Below are positions 47,548 through 56,992 of a stretch of 64,000 nucleotides of DNA, one piece after another. Each line of letters begins with the position of its first letter. Position 1 is the first letter of the stretch. This DNA comes from Paraburkholderia sp. IMGN_8 (GTDB lineage: Bacteria; Pseudomonadota; Gammaproteobacteria; Burkholderiales; Burkholderiaceae): positions 1,674,001 through 1,738,000 of the forward strand of contig NZ_CP150901.1 of the NCBI RefSeq assembly GCF_038050405.1, read 5' to 3'. Position numbers and translations under genes: made by a program. The notes under the pieces were generated by a model that did not search any database, had not been told where the DNA came from, and was given only the letters and a program-made list of their open reading frames with translations.

Positions 47548-49827
47548 ATGCAGCAGCCAGAAGCCCTCGGCGGCCTATCCCACTCGGGCGGAATCGACCA
47601 CCTCGACCTCGAGCCGGACGGCGCATTCATCCCGACGGAAAATTTAAACGTCGCGAGCGCCACCCAGCACGTACTGAAGTCGGGTGACACTTTCATCGTC
47701 AACGACCCCCTCGGCGATATCACCGGCCACGACGACGGCTTGTTCGTCAACGACACCCGTGTCCTCTCGCAACTGCGCCTCACGTTCGGCGGCCGCGCGC
47801 CGTCCCTATTGTCGGGCAGCGTCAGCAGCGACAACACCTCCTTCACCGCGCACCTGACCAACCGCCCGTTGCCGCCGCTCGGCGGCGATAGTACCCCCGA
47901 AGGCGTGATCCACGTCGAGCGCGTACGCGTGCTGTCCGGCACCGTGCTCAACGAAGCAATCGAACTCACCAACTACGGCACGAGCGACGCCGTGGTACCG
48001 CTGTCGATCTCCTTCGCCAGCGACTTCCGCGATATGTTCGAAGTGCGCGGTCTCAAGCGCAATAAACAGGGGCGTGTGGAACCGGCTCGCATCGAGAACC
48101 GCGAGGTGCTGCTCGGCTACATCGGCCTCGACAATGTGGCGCGCAACGTGCAGATCGCCTTCTCGCCGGAGCCGGACAAGCTGTTCGCCGACCGCGCCGA
48201 CTACACCGTGAAGCTGCCGGCGCAAGCGTGCGTGTCGATCTATCTGTCGGTCGCCGTGCAGGTCGTCGCGCAAGCGGACAGTCCCGGCGCGGGCGTCGCC
48301 AGGCCGACGCACTCGTTGAGCGAAGCCCATCTGTCGCAAATCGACGCGGAACGCCCGCGAGTCGGCCGCACCGCGGTGCGTGCCGCGCTGGTCGACGCCC
48401 ACCTCGTGATGCGCGAACGGCGCCGCGCCACCGCGCGCGTTCGTTCGAGCAATCCGCTGTTCAACGCGTGGATCGACCGCTCGTTCGCCGACCTCGGTCT
48501 GCTGACAACCGATCTCGCCACCGGCCCGTATCCGTATGCCGGCATCCCCTGGTTTTCGACGCCGTTCGGCCGCGACGCGGTCATCACGTCGTTGCAAACG
48601 CTCTGGCTGCAACCCCAATTGGCGGCCGGCGTGCTGCGTTTTCTCGCTGAGCATCAGGCGCGCAAGAATTCGCCGTTTCGCGATGCCGCGCCCGGCAAGA
48701 TCATGCACGAGATGCGCAAGGGCGAAATGGCCGCGACCGGCGAAGTGCCGTTCGCGCTGTACTACGGCGGCGTCGACAGCACGCCGCTCTTCATCGTGCT
48801 GGCCGGCGCCTATGCGGCACGCACAGGTGACCTCGCGTTGATCGACGAATTGTGGCCGGCGCTCGAGCGCGCGGCGCAGTGGGTCGCGGGCGTCTGCGAC
48901 AAGAACCCCTACGGCCTGCTCGACTATCAGCGCGAGTCGGATGGAGGACTCGCGAATCAAGGCTGGAAAGACAGCCACGATTCGGTATTCCACGCCGACG
49001 GCCGTTTTCCCGACGGCCCGATCGCATTGGTCGAGGTGCAGGCGTACGCCAGCGCGGCGTTCGATACCATGGCGCATTTTGCCAAGCTGCGTGGCCTGTC
49101 CGAGCCGGCGGCGCACTATCGGGAGCGGGCGAAAAAAATCCGCCAGTGCGTCGAAGAAAAGTACTGGATGGAAGAGTCCGGTTTCTACGGCATCGCGCTC
49201 GACGGACACGGCGAACTGTGCCGTGTGATGGCGTCGAATGCGGGGCATCTGCTGGCCTTCGGTCTGCCCGCGCGCGCGCGCGGCGAAGCGGTGGTGCGCG
49301 CGCTCGACTCGACGCTGTTCCACACCGGCTGGGGTGTGCGCACGCTGGCCGCGAGCCAGGCGCGCTTCAACCCGATGGCGTATCACAACGGCTCGGTCTG
49401 GCCGCATGACAACGCTCTCTGCGCGCGTGGCCTGTCGCGCTACGGCGGCAAGGCGTCGGCGGTGAAGCTGTTGCAGGCGTTGTTCCAGGCGGCGGTCAAT
49501 TTCGACATGCGCCTGCCCGAGCTGTTCTGCGGTTTCCCGCGGCGGCGCGGCGAGCCGCCCACCGCCTATCCGGTCGCCTGCCTGCCGCAGGCATGGGCTG
49601 CGGGGTCGCCGTTCATGATGCTCGAAGCCTGTCTTGGCATCACGATTGACGCAACCAGGCGCGAAGTGCTGATCGAACAGCCGATGCTGCCCGAAGGCAT
49701 CGACTGGCTCGAAGTCGGCGATTTGCAGGTGGGCGATGCGTCCGTGTCGATCACGTTCCGGCGCATTGGCGCCAAGGTCGTCGCGTCGGCCGAGCAGGGC
49801 GACGTACGGGTGGTCGCCCTGCTTTAA
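47548..49827 (+). CDS. Amylo-alpha-1,6-glucosidase-family glycogen debranching protein
   Basis: About 759 residues. The N-terminal beta domain includes LKSGDTFIVNDPLGDITGHDDGLFVNDTRVLSQ, the usual opening of this family. The C-terminal (alpha/alpha)6 GH-like domain has FSTPFGRDAVITSLQTLWL, HEMRKGEMAATGEVPFALYYGGVDSTPLF and NQGWKDSHDSVFHADG with acidic residues in the active cleft, then SVWPHDNALCARGLSRYG. It probably cleaves alpha-1,6 branches in glycogen-like polymers. I prefer 47548 (ribosome site aggagcgaccc) to 47494. Confidence 0.88.
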   Translation: MQQPEALGGLSHSGGIDHLDLEPDGAFIPTENLNVASATQHVLKSGDTFIVNDPLGDITGHDDGLFVNDTRVLSQLRLTFGGRAPSLLSGSVSSDNTSFTAHLTNRPLPPLGGDSTPEGVIHVERVRVLSGTVLNEAIELTNYGTSDAVVPLSISFASDFRDMFEVRGLKRNKQGRVEPARIENREVLLGYIGLDNVARNVQIAFSPEPDKLFADRADYTVKLPAQACVSIYLSVAVQVVAQADSPGAGVARPTHSLSEAHLSQIDAERPRVGRTAVRAALVDAHLVMRERRRATARVRSSNPLFNAWIDRSFADLGLLTTDLATGPYPYAGIPWFSTPFGRDAVITSLQTLWLQPQLAAGVLRFLAEHQARKNSPFRDAAPGKIMHEMRKGEMAATGEVPFALYYGGVDSTPLFIVLAGAYAARTGDLALIDELWPALERAAQWVAGVCDKNPYGLLDYQRESDGGLANQGWKDSHDSVFHADGRFPDGPIALVEVQAYASAAFDTMAHFAKLRGLSEPAAHYRERAKKIRQCVEEKYWMEESGFYGIALDGHGELCRVMASNAGHLLAFGLPARARGEAVVRALDSTLFHTGWGVRTLAASQARFNPMAYHNGSVWPHDNALCARGLSRYGGKASAVKLLQALFQAAVNFDMRLPELFCGFPRRRGEPPTAYPVACLPQAWAAGSPFMMLEACLGITIDATRREVLIEQPMLPEGIDWLEVGDLQVGDASVSITFRRIGAKVVASAEQGDVRVVALL

Positions 49828-49928
49828 CCGGACGCTTAACCAGGCACTGAGCCCGGCACTTAGGCAGACGCCTAAGCAGCCACAACTAGCACGCTGGAAT
49901 TGCTGTTGGATGCGATGTCCCGGGTGGT

Positions 49929-49941
49929 AACATTTGTTGTC
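49929..49941. promoter_or_regulatory. Candidate RpiR operator, site A
   Basis: AACATTTGTTGTC, 32 bases before the RpiR start. Its reverse complement GACAACAAATGTT recurs exactly at 50924-50936 before the next gene of the cluster, so the two sites are inverted copies of a 13-base motif. Confidence 0.6.
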
Positions 49942-49972
49942 ATCCTTATCGACCGTTCGCCCGGTATATCGC

Positions 49973-50827
49973 ATGCCAGACAGTTTCGACCAGCTCGCCG
50001 CCCTGATCCGGGCGCGCTTCTCCGAACTGAGTCCGCAGTTCCAGATGGGCGCAGGTTTCCTGCTCGATCATCCCGACGAAGTCGCGGTCTCGTCGATGCG
50101 CAAAGTGGCCGAGCGGGCACAGGTGCAACCGGCGTCGCTGGTGCGGTTGTCGCAGCAACTCGGTTTTCCCGGCTGGAACGAATTGCGCAACCTGTTCGTC
50201 GCGCGCGTGCGTACCAGGCCCGAGCCTCTCACCAGCCGCGCACGCTCGCTGGTCAAATCGAAAGACGCGCTGGCGAACGATCTGCTGGTCGCGCAACAAC
50301 ACAACCTCGAAGTCACTGCCGCGCACAACGGTCGCGCGATCGTCGAAGCGGCGCGTCTGCTGCGCCGCGCGCCGCATGTACATGTGGCGGGTTTTCGCTC
50401 GTGTTATGCGGTGGCCTTCGGTCTCGTCTACGGCTATCGGTTTTTCCGCTCGTCGGTGTCGCTGCTCAACGGCGAAGCCGGCACGCTGGAGATGCAGCTG
50501 CGTACGGTCGAGCGCGATAGCGCCACCGTCGTCATCAGTTTCGCGCCGTATTCGGTGGAAGCGGCGCGCGTCGCCGAAGCCGCGCTGGAAAAGGGCAGCA
50601 AGCTGATTGCGATTACCGACAGCGCGGTTTCACCGATCGCGCTGAACGCCGACAAGGTGCTGATCTTCTCGCACGAGAGCCCGTCGTTCTTTCCGTCGCT
50701 GGTGGCGGCCACGGCGATCGCGGAATCGCTGGTCGCGCATCTGCTCGCACTCGAAGGGGCGGGCGCGGTCGAGCAACTCGGCATCGCCGAGCAGTCGTTG
50801 CATGCGAAGGGCGCGTATGTGCCTTGA
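49973..50827 (+). CDS. RpiR/MurR family transcriptional regulator
   Basis: 284 residues. The N-terminal HTH_6 domain has LDHPDEVAVSSMRKVAERAQVQPASLVRLSQQLGFPGWNELRNLF. The C-terminal SIS domain (HVAGFRSCYAVAFGLVYGY, VVISFAPYSVEAARVAEAALEKGSKLIAITDS) binds a phosphosugar-like or other small ligand. It heads the cluster 49.97-53.97 kb; twin operator sites suggest it controls itself and the genes downstream. The start at 49973 is the one with family-like sequence. Confidence 0.9.
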   Translation: MPDSFDQLAALIRARFSELSPQFQMGAGFLLDHPDEVAVSSMRKVAERAQVQPASLVRLSQQLGFPGWNELRNLFVARVRTRPEPLTSRARSLVKSKDALANDLLVAQQHNLEVTAAHNGRAIVEAARLLRRAPHVHVAGFRSCYAVAFGLVYGYRFFRSSVSLLNGEAGTLEMQLRTVERDSATVVISFAPYSVEAARVAEAALEKGSKLIAITDSAVSPIALNADKVLIFSHESPSFFPSLVAATAIAESLVAHLLALEGAGAVEQLGIAEQSLHAKGAYVP

Positions 50828-50923
50828 ATGTGCGTTGAATGTGCCTTGATTTTCCTCATTTGACTCAAGCGGATTGCTTCCACGGAGCAGGGCTGCTTCG
50901 TTCGTATCACGGCCGTACCGTTT

Positions 50924-50936
50924 GACAACAAATGTT
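50924..50936. promoter_or_regulatory. Candidate RpiR operator, site B
   Basis: GACAACAAATGTT within a wider near-palindrome (AACAACAAATGTTGTT-like), matching site A as its inverse. It overlaps the first ATG of the next gene, so either that ATG is not the start or bound protein blocks the gene directly. Confidence 0.6.
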
Positions 50937-52047
50937 GTTTGAAAGTATAAAGACGTATCGATTGTTGAATGGGTGCGAAACGGTGGTGTCGACGCAGGAG
51001 TTGAGTCTTTTTCAGGTGACCGGTGAGCCGTATGACATCGGCTACCGGTTGGGCGAGCTTGCCAGGCCGGTGTTCACCGAATACATGGTGCAAAGCCGCG
51101 CGTGGCAGGCGGTTCGCCGGTGGCGCGGCGATCCGGTCGTGCAGCAGCTGCGGCGGGCGGCCGAAGCGCATTTTCCGGCGCTGCTGGTCGAACTCGATGG
51201 CATGGCGGCGGGGCTCGGCTGGTCCGCGGATGACATCTTTCTGTGGAATTGCCGTGGCGAGCTGATTCACAACGCGCCGGACGGCTGCACGACATTGGCG
51301 GCCGCCGGCAGCACGCGTTTCATCGCGCACAACGAAGACGGCGATCCCTATTTGCGCGAGCGCTGTTGTCTGGTTCAGGTGCAACCGGCCGGCAGGCCGG
51401 GTTTTGTAAGCTTCTACTATCCGGGATCTTTGCCGGGACACACCTTCGCCGCGAATCGCGCCGGTCTGGTGCAGGCGATCAACAATCTGCGCATCCGCGT
51501 GCCCACCGCCGGCGTGCCGCGGATGATCCTCGCGCGGGCGGTGCTCGATGCAACGTCGCTCGACGAAGCGCTGCGAACATTGCGCGATGCGCCGGCTGCA
51601 AGCGGCTTTCATCACACGCTCGGCTGCGCGGGCGATGCGCGGCTCATGAGTGTTGAAGCAACCGCGCAGCGATGTTCCGTGCAAACCGTTGCGAACCTCG
51701 CCGGCCATGCGAACCATCTGATTCACACGGGTTGCGAGGCTGAAGCGCAAATCGTCACCGATTCCTCGCGCGACCGTCAGGCGCGTGTCGAACAATTGCT
51801 GCCCGCGCTCGCCAGTCCATTGAACGCCGCGGCGTTGCTCGACGTATTGCACGATCGTGCGCCTTCAGGCTTGCCGATCTACCGCGACGATCCACTCGAC
51901 CCCGACGACGAAAACACGCTCGCTACCGCGCTCTTCGAGATCGGGAAAACGGGTGTGACGATGCAGGTTTTCCGGCAAGGCCATCTCGCATTCGACACCT
52001 TCATCGCACGCACTGCGCCTCTGCAGGCCGGCACGCTGACCGGTTAA
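50932..52047 (+). CDS. C45 peptidase / acyl-CoA:6-APA acyltransferase-like Ntn hydrolase
   Basis: Up to 371 residues. GEPYDIGYRLGELARPVF and the segment NAPDGCTTLAA place it in the AAT/C45 family; the nucleophile is Cys119 (DGC), which becomes the N-terminus of the mature beta chain after self-cleavage. FIAHNEDGDP and FYYPGSLPGHTFAANRAGL are conserved. Relatives hydrolyse amide bonds. Followed by an aminotransferase, a role in freeing an amine from an N-acyl compound is plausible. The start is uncertain: the ATG at 50932 lies in the operator, and a GTG near 50983 may be used. Confidence 0.82.
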   Translation: MLFESIKTYRLLNGCETVVSTQELSLFQVTGEPYDIGYRLGELARPVFTEYMVQSRAWQAVRRWRGDPVVQQLRRAAEAHFPALLVELDGMAAGLGWSADDIFLWNCRGELIHNAPDGCTTLAAAGSTRFIAHNEDGDPYLRERCCLVQVQPAGRPGFVSFYYPGSLPGHTFAANRAGLVQAINNLRIRVPTAGVPRMILARAVLDATSLDEALRTLRDAPAASGFHHTLGCAGDARLMSVEATAQRCSVQTVANLAGHANHLIHTGCEAEAQIVTDSSRDRQARVEQLLPALASPLNAAALLDVLHDRAPSGLPIYRDDPLDPDDENTLATALFEIGKTGVTMQVFRQGHLAFDTFIARTAPLQAGTLTG

Positions 52048-52059
52048 CAAGGAAAAAAC

Positions 52060-53391
52060 ATGTCCACCGTATTCCACCGCTCGCCGAGGCAGTCGTTGCC
52101 GGTTGCCGTCGCCGGCGAAGGCATCGAGATCATCGATTCCACCGGCAAGCGTTATATCGACGCCTCAGGCGGGGCCGCCGTCTCGTGTCTCGGTCATAGC
52201 AACCAGCGCGTGATCGACGCGATCAAACGGCAGGCGCAGCAGTTGCCGTATGCGCACACCTCGTTCTTTACGACCGAGGCCGCCGAGGAACTCGCCGACC
52301 GTCTGGTGGCGAGCGCGCCGCAAGGGCTCGAACACGTGTACTTCGTGTCCGGCGGATCGGAGGCGATCGAAGCGGCGCTGAAACTGGCGCGTCAGTATTT
52401 TGTCGAGAGGGGCGAGTTGCAGCGCCGTCACTTTATCGCGCGCCGCCAGAGCTATCACGGCAACACGCTGGGCGCGCTGGCGATCGGTGGCAATGCTTGG
52501 CGTCGCGAGCCGTTTCTGCCGATCCTGATCGAAGCGCACCACGTGAGCCCTTGTTATGCGTATCGCGAGCAGCACGCTGGCGAAACCGAAGAGGCGTTCG
52601 CGCAGCGTCTCGCCGACGAACTCGAACAGAAGATCCTCGAACTCGGCGCCGATACGGTGGCCGCCTTCGTCGCGGAAACGGTGGTGGGTGCGACAGCCGG
52701 CGCGGTGCCGCCGGTGCGCGAGTACTTTCGCAAGATCCGTGCGGTGTGCGATCGCTACGGTGTGCTGCTGATTCTCGACGAGATCATGTCGGGTATGGGA
52801 CGCACCGGCTATCTGTACGCGTGCGAAGAAGACGGCGTCGCGCCGGACATCCTGACTATCGCCAAGGGACTCGGCGCCGGCTATCAGCCGATCGGCGCGA
52901 CGCTGGTGAGCGAGCGGATTTACCGGGCGATCGTCGGCGGGTCGGGGTTCTTTCAACACGGGCACACCTATATCGGCCACGCGACCGCGTGTGCCGCGGC
53001 GCTCGAAGTGCAACGCGTGATCGCCGACGAGCATCTGCTGCCCAACGTGCAGGCACGAGGCGAACAGTTGCGCGGGCTGTTGCGCGAGCACTATGCGCAG
53101 CATCCGCACATCGGCGACGTGCGCGGGCGGGGTCTCTTTGTCGGCGTCGAACTGGTGAAGGAGCGCGCGAGCAAGACCCCGTTCGACGCGCAGCTGAAAC
53201 TGCATGCGGCGATCCGGCGCGAGGCGTTCGCACGCGGACTGATGGTGTATCCGATGGGCGGCACGGTCGACGGCAAGAGCGGCGATCATGTGCTGCTGGC
53301 GCCGCCGTTCATCTGCACCGCGCGCGACATCGACGAGATCGTCAGCCGGCTGGCCGACGCGATCGACGGCGCGCTGGCTTCCATTCAGTAA
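52060..53391 (+). CDS. Class III PLP-dependent aminotransferase
   Basis: 443 residues. It has FVSGGSEAIEAALKLARQYF, RRQSYHGNTLGAL, ILDEIMSGMGRTG (Asp240, which holds the pyridine nitrogen), IAKGLGAGYQPIGA (Lys269, Schiff base) and HGHTYIGHATACAAALEV. It is an omega-amino acid:pyruvate or similar transaminase. It begins 12 bases after the Ntn hydrolase, so the two are co-translated in one operon. Amine substrate unknown. Confidence 0.93.
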   Translation: MSTVFHRSPRQSLPVAVAGEGIEIIDSTGKRYIDASGGAAVSCLGHSNQRVIDAIKRQAQQLPYAHTSFFTTEAAEELADRLVASAPQGLEHVYFVSGGSEAIEAALKLARQYFVERGELQRRHFIARRQSYHGNTLGALAIGGNAWRREPFLPILIEAHHVSPCYAYREQHAGETEEAFAQRLADELEQKILELGADTVAAFVAETVVGATAGAVPPVREYFRKIRAVCDRYGVLLILDEIMSGMGRTGYLYACEEDGVAPDILTIAKGLGAGYQPIGATLVSERIYRAIVGGSGFFQHGHTYIGHATACAAALEVQRVIADEHLLPNVQARGEQLRGLLREHYAQHPHIGDVRGRGLFVGVELVKERASKTPFDAQLKLHAAIRREAFARGLMVYPMGGTVDGKSGDHVLLAPPFICTARDIDEIVSRLADAIDGALASIQ

Positions 53392-53415
53392 CTCGCCACT
53401 TCCTGTGAGATTGCG

Positions 53416-53970
53416 ATGACCGAGCGTTTACCTCGCTTCGACCTGTCCGCTGCCACGCCCGAACAAAAGGCCGTGCTCGACGAGATTCTGTCCGGCCCGC
53501 GCGGCAATCTGAATGGGCCGTTTCTCGGCTGGATTCACAGTCCGGAACTTGCCCAGCAGGCGCAGCGTCTCGGCGCGTTCTGCCGCTACCGGACCGGCTT
53601 GCCGCTGCGCCTGTCGGAGCTGACGATCCTGGTGACCGCGGCGCGTTGGCAGGCGCAGGCGGAGTGGTACATCCACTATCCGATCGCATTGGAAGCGGGC
53701 GTGGCCGAAGCGGATGCGCAAGCGCTCCTGCACGGGCAGCGCCCAGACTTCGCCGATGCAGACGATGCGTTGATTTACGATTTCGCGAGCGAGTTGTACG
53801 ACACGAAACGGGTCTCGGACGCGACGTATGCGAAGGCGCTCGAGCGCTTTGGGCACGAGGTGGTGATCAACCTGGTCGGCTTGCTCGGCTACTACGCCTT
53901 GGTGGCGATGACGTTGAACGTGTTCGGCATGCGCGCGGTGGGGCAGGAGAGTTTGCCGTTCGCTGAGTAG
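53416..53970 (+). CDS. Carboxymuconolactone decarboxylase (AhpD-like) family protein
   Basis: 184 residues. Contains the CMD fold with GAFCRYRTGLPLRLSELTILVTAARWQAQAEWYIHYPIALEAGV. The usual AhpD CxxC pair is not visible, so a peroxidase role is unlikely. It follows the aminotransferase by 24 bases and is the last gene of the operon. It might act on a small acid made by its neighbours. Confidence 0.85.
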   Translation: MTERLPRFDLSAATPEQKAVLDEILSGPRGNLNGPFLGWIHSPELAQQAQRLGAFCRYRTGLPLRLSELTILVTAARWQAQAEWYIHYPIALEAGVAEADAQALLHGQRPDFADADDALIYDFASELYDTKRVSDATYAKALERFGHEVVINLVGLLGYYALVAMTLNVFGMRAVGQESLPFAE

Positions 53971-54044
53971 CGGCAAGACAGCTGGGGCATCGGCCTGGAT
54001 CGGTGGTTTTTACGAAGCCCCCGCCGAACGCTACTCGCAATAAA

Positions 54045-54079
54045 AGCGCCCCGGTTGCGAGTTTCGCAACCGGGGCGCT
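54045..54079 (-). terminator. Intrinsic terminator of the 54157 gene
   Basis: Near-perfect 15-bp stem AGCGCCCCGGTTGCG/CGCAACCGGGGCGCT with a short loop, followed on the minus strand by a T run (ttttatt). It lies about 78 bases beyond the DUF4148 stop; it may also end the plus-strand operon. Confidence 0.75.
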
Positions 54080-54156
54080 GGTACTTCTGACTACCGCTTT
54101 ACCTGCTCTTGACTACGCTGCCACTTGCGCAGCTTGCCGACTGTGCAGCTTGCGGC

Positions 54157-54465
54157 TTATTGCCCGCGATAGGTCGAGAACGGACCTTGTTGTACCGAAG
54201 ACGGCGCACCGGAAGCCGACGAGACGGCGCTCACGCCCCCCACGTCTTGCGAGCTCTGAGCAACCGCGGCCACAGTGGTGCCGGTCTGCGGAACGCTCTT
54301 CGGATAGTTGGTGTCGTTCTGATTCAGGAGGCCCGCTTTTTGCGCGGCCACCAGTTCAGCACGCACCTGTGCGCGCGTCACCGGACCGTTTGCCTGCTGT
54401 GCGAACGAAACAGCCGGGACGATAAGAGCGGATGCAACGATTACTGCGGAAAGAAGCGATTTCAT
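54157..54465 (-). CDS. DUF4148 exported protein
   Basis: 102 residues with a signal peptide (MKSLLSAVIVASALIVPAVSFAQ) and core VTRAQVRAELVAAQKAGLLNQNDTNYP, followed by a Ser/Gly/Val-rich tail unlike the copies at 21-32 kb. A strong terminator lies downstream. No GGGAATA promoter is visible upstream, so it is separate from the ECF cluster. Confidence 0.82.
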   Translation of the reverse strand: MKSLLSAVIVASALIVPAVSFAQQANGPVTRAQVRAELVAAQKAGLLNQNDTNYPKSVPQTGTTVAAVAQSSQDVGGVSAVSSASGAPSSVQQGPFSTYRGQ

Positions 54466-54832
54466 GATGACCTCCGGTTTTCGATTGTTGATCAGATCGA
54501 CTTGAATTGCGTTTCCTGATCTGTTGGAACGAGTTTATTTTCCGTAGGGCAAGTAAAAAAGCGCCTTTCCATGAAAAGATTGTTACGAATTTTGAAATGG
54601 TCTGGAAGCGGTTTCACGGGCCTGCATCGTCACGACGCTGGCACACAGAAGCGCCTATCATGAAGTTCGGTCCACGTCCGCGCCCGCAGCGCCGCGCGGC
54701 ACGCCCCGAAGGAAGTCCTCTTGGGGGACTCGCGATCGATGCCGAAGCCGCAAGCACCCGGACGGGACCGTTGCGGCGGGCATCATGTTCGGTTAAAGAG
54801 CGGCGTCAGGCAGGGCACAACAGGAGAGAACG

Positions 54833-55258
54833 ATGAAGCGCAAGGCATCAGCAGTCTGGCAAGGCGGCCTGCAAGACGGTAAGGGCTCGATTTCCACCGA
54901 CAGCGGCGTCCTCAAGGAGACTCAATACTCGTTTTCGACACGTTTCGCGGACGGCATCGGCACGAATCCGGAAGAGCTGATTGCGGCTGCGCACGCGGGT
55001 TGTTTTTCGATGGCGTTATCGGCGGAACTGGGCAAGGCCGGCATCAGGCCCGAACATATCGGCACCACGGCAACCGTCACGCTCGACAAGGATGGTGGCG
55101 GCTTTTCGATCACCGCGGTGCATCTCGATGTGGCGGTGAAGATCCCCGGCGGCGACAAAGCCGCATTCGACAAAGCCACCGCGGACGCCAAGGCGGGCTG
55201 CCCAGTATCGAAGGTATTGAACGCAACGATCACGATGGACGCCAAGCTCGAAACCTGA
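54833..55258 (+). CDS. OsmC-type hydroperoxide reductase
   Basis: 141 residues. It begins MKRKASAVWQGGLQDGKGSIST and has GTNPEELIAAAHAGCFSMALSAEL (Cys57) and KAGCPVSKVLNATITMDA (Cys123), the two redox cysteines of OsmC. It reduces organic hydroperoxides in the cytosol. The ATG follows aggagagaacg. The N-terminus with KETQYSFSTRFADG marks OsmC rather than Ohr. Confidence 0.92.
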   Translation: MKRKASAVWQGGLQDGKGSISTDSGVLKETQYSFSTRFADGIGTNPEELIAAAHAGCFSMALSAELGKAGIRPEHIGTTATVTLDKDGGGFSITAVHLDVAVKIPGGDKAAFDKATADAKAGCPVSKVLNATITMDAKLET

Positions 55259-55291
55259 GCGCGTGGTTCTTCTGCTGCGAAGATATTCGAG

Positions 55292-55321
55292 GCCGGCGGG
55301 CGGGTAGCACTCGCCGCCGGC
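55292..55321 (+). terminator. Possible terminator after osmC-like gene
   Basis: GC-rich inverted repeat GCCGGCG...CGCCGGC about 35 bases after the OsmC stop. It has no U-tract, so it is only a weak terminator candidate. Confidence 0.3.
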
Positions 55322-55391
55322 ATTGACCTGTTGATCAACACTCACGACGGTCCGCTGCCGCGCTTCGCGCGCGGCGCGGTCGTCGTCTTCC

Positions 55392-56252
55392 ATGGAACCG
55401 TCAATGACAACGCAAACAGAAAAGGCACGGCAATTCCAGTCTTATCACACAGCCAGCGAGGCTTTCATCATCCCGAATCCGTGGGACATCGGCACCGCGC
55501 GGTTGCTGGCGCTGGCCGGCTTCAAGGCGCTCGCGACCAGCAGCGCCGGCTACGCGTTTTCGCGCGGCTTGCCGGATAACTCGATCGGCCGCGCGCAGAT
55601 GATGGTGCACCTCGCCGAGATCGCCGGCGCGACCGATTTGCCGGTGAGCGCCGATCTGGAGAACGGTTTCGGCGACGCCCCCGAAGATGCCGCTGAAACG
55701 ATCACGCAAGCGGCAGCTGCAGGCGTGGTCGGCGGCTCGATCGAGGATGCGACCGGTCGCGCCGACGAACCGATCTACCCGTTCGAGGCCGCGGTGGAAC
55801 GGGTGCGCGCGGCCGCCGAAGCGGCTCGCTCACTGCCGTTTCCGTTCACGCTGACGGCGCGCGCCGAGAATTACCTGGTCGGCCGGGCCGATCTCGACGA
55901 TACGATCCGGCGCCTGCAGGCCTATCAGGAAGCCGGCGCCGACGTCCTCTACGCGCCCGGTTTGAAGACGCGCGAAGAGATCGCCGCGGTGGTCGGCGCG
56001 CTTGAGCGGCCCGTCAATGTGCTGATGGGTTTGCAAGGCGTGCTGCTCAGCTTCGACGAACTTCAGGCGCTGGGCGTGCAGCGGGTGAGTGTGGGCGGAT
56101 CGCTCGCGCGTGCGGCGCTCGGTGCGTTCCTGCGGGCGGCGTATGAAATGCGCGATCACGGCACCTTCAACTATACGAAAGACGCTGTCAGCGGCAATGA
56201 AATCAATCAGCTTTTCACCACCGCATCGCAGAAGTGGCAGAAAGAGCGATGA
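55392..56252 (+). CDS. Isocitrate lyase/PEP mutase-family protein
   Basis: 286 residues. It has FIIPNPWDIGTARLLALAGFKALATSSAGYAFSRGLPD, PVSADLENGFGD (metal-binding acid), GVVGGSIEDATG and FTLTARAENYLVGRADL, standard for the carboxyphosphonoenolpyruvate mutase / oxaloacetate decarboxylase branch. The isocitrate-lyase KKCGH motif is absent, so it is not glyoxylate-shunt AceA. Substrate unknown. An internal ATG at 55404 is an alternative start. Confidence 0.88.
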   Translation: MEPSMTTQTEKARQFQSYHTASEAFIIPNPWDIGTARLLALAGFKALATSSAGYAFSRGLPDNSIGRAQMMVHLAEIAGATDLPVSADLENGFGDAPEDAAETITQAAAAGVVGGSIEDATGRADEPIYPFEAAVERVRAAAEAARSLPFPFTLTARAENYLVGRADLDDTIRRLQAYQEAGADVLYAPGLKTREEIAAVVGALERPVNVLMGLQGVLLSFDELQALGVQRVSVGGSLARAALGAFLRAAYEMRDHGTFNYTKDAVSGNEINQLFTTASQKWQKER

Positions 56253-56322
56253 GACAGCCCTGACCATCCGGCTACGAGAACTCGCCTTGATTTATTGAAC
56301 GGGTAGTCATAATATCCGTCAC

Positions 56323-56961
56323 ATGAAGCAATCTGGCAATTCCAACCAATCCGCGAAAAAAGGTGGCGAGGTCTGCCCTCGGGGCCGGCCGCGCGAGTTC
56401 GACACGGACACCGTGCTGGCGAGCGCGAGTCAGGTTTTCTGGAACCATGGCTATCACGCCACCTCGATCGACGATCTCTGCAAGGCGACCGGCCTGCTAC
56501 GCGGCAGCCTGTACGGCGTGTTCGGCGACAAGCACGGCATCATGCTGGCCGCGCTCGATCATTATGCGGAGGGCTCGGTCGCGCGGCTGGCTGAACGGCT
56601 GAATGCGCCAGTCGCGCCGGAAGTGGCATTGCGCCACGCTTTGATGCATTACGCGCGGGTTGCGAGCGCGCTGACGGGCGAGCGCAGTTGCTTCATCACC
56701 AACACCACGTTGGAGATGCAACCCGGCGACGAAGAGCTGCGCACGCGCGTCGCGGCGATCCAGCGCCGCATGGCGACTTTGCTGGCGGCGGCGGTGATTC
56801 GCGGCCAGGCGAGCGGCGCCTTCGATTCGACGCTCGATGAAAAGGCCGTCGGCGACTTCCTGCTGTGCGTGATACAAGGATTGCGCGTGCTCGGGCGGGT
56901 GGCTCATGGAGAAGACGCGCTCACGAACATCGTGAACGTCGCCATGCGCGCGCTCGTCTAA
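56323..56961 (+). CDS. TetR-family transcriptional regulator
   Basis: 212 residues. The N-terminal HTH has DTVLASASQVFWNHGYHATSIDDLCKATGLLRGSLYGVFGDKHGIM, typical of the AcrR/TetR C_6-type group. The remainder is the effector domain with CFITNTTLEMQPGDEELR. It is 31 bases before an MFS exporter, which it probably represses. The inducer is unknown. Confidence 0.9.
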   Translation: MKQSGNSNQSAKKGGEVCPRGRPREFDTDTVLASASQVFWNHGYHATSIDDLCKATGLLRGSLYGVFGDKHGIMLAALDHYAEGSVARLAERLNAPVAPEVALRHALMHYARVASALTGERSCFITNTTLEMQPGDEELRTRVAAIQRRMATLLAAAVIRGQASGAFDSTLDEKAVGDFLLCVIQGLRVLGRVAHGEDALTNIVNVAMRALV

Positions 56962-56992
56962 TTTTTTTTGCCTAATTTTTGAACGATCAGTC

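Noticed and set aside
47806..49974. 722-codon minus-strand frame opposite the debranching enzyme
   Set aside because: Arg/His-rich composition and no family signature; the plus-strand gene explains the codon pattern.
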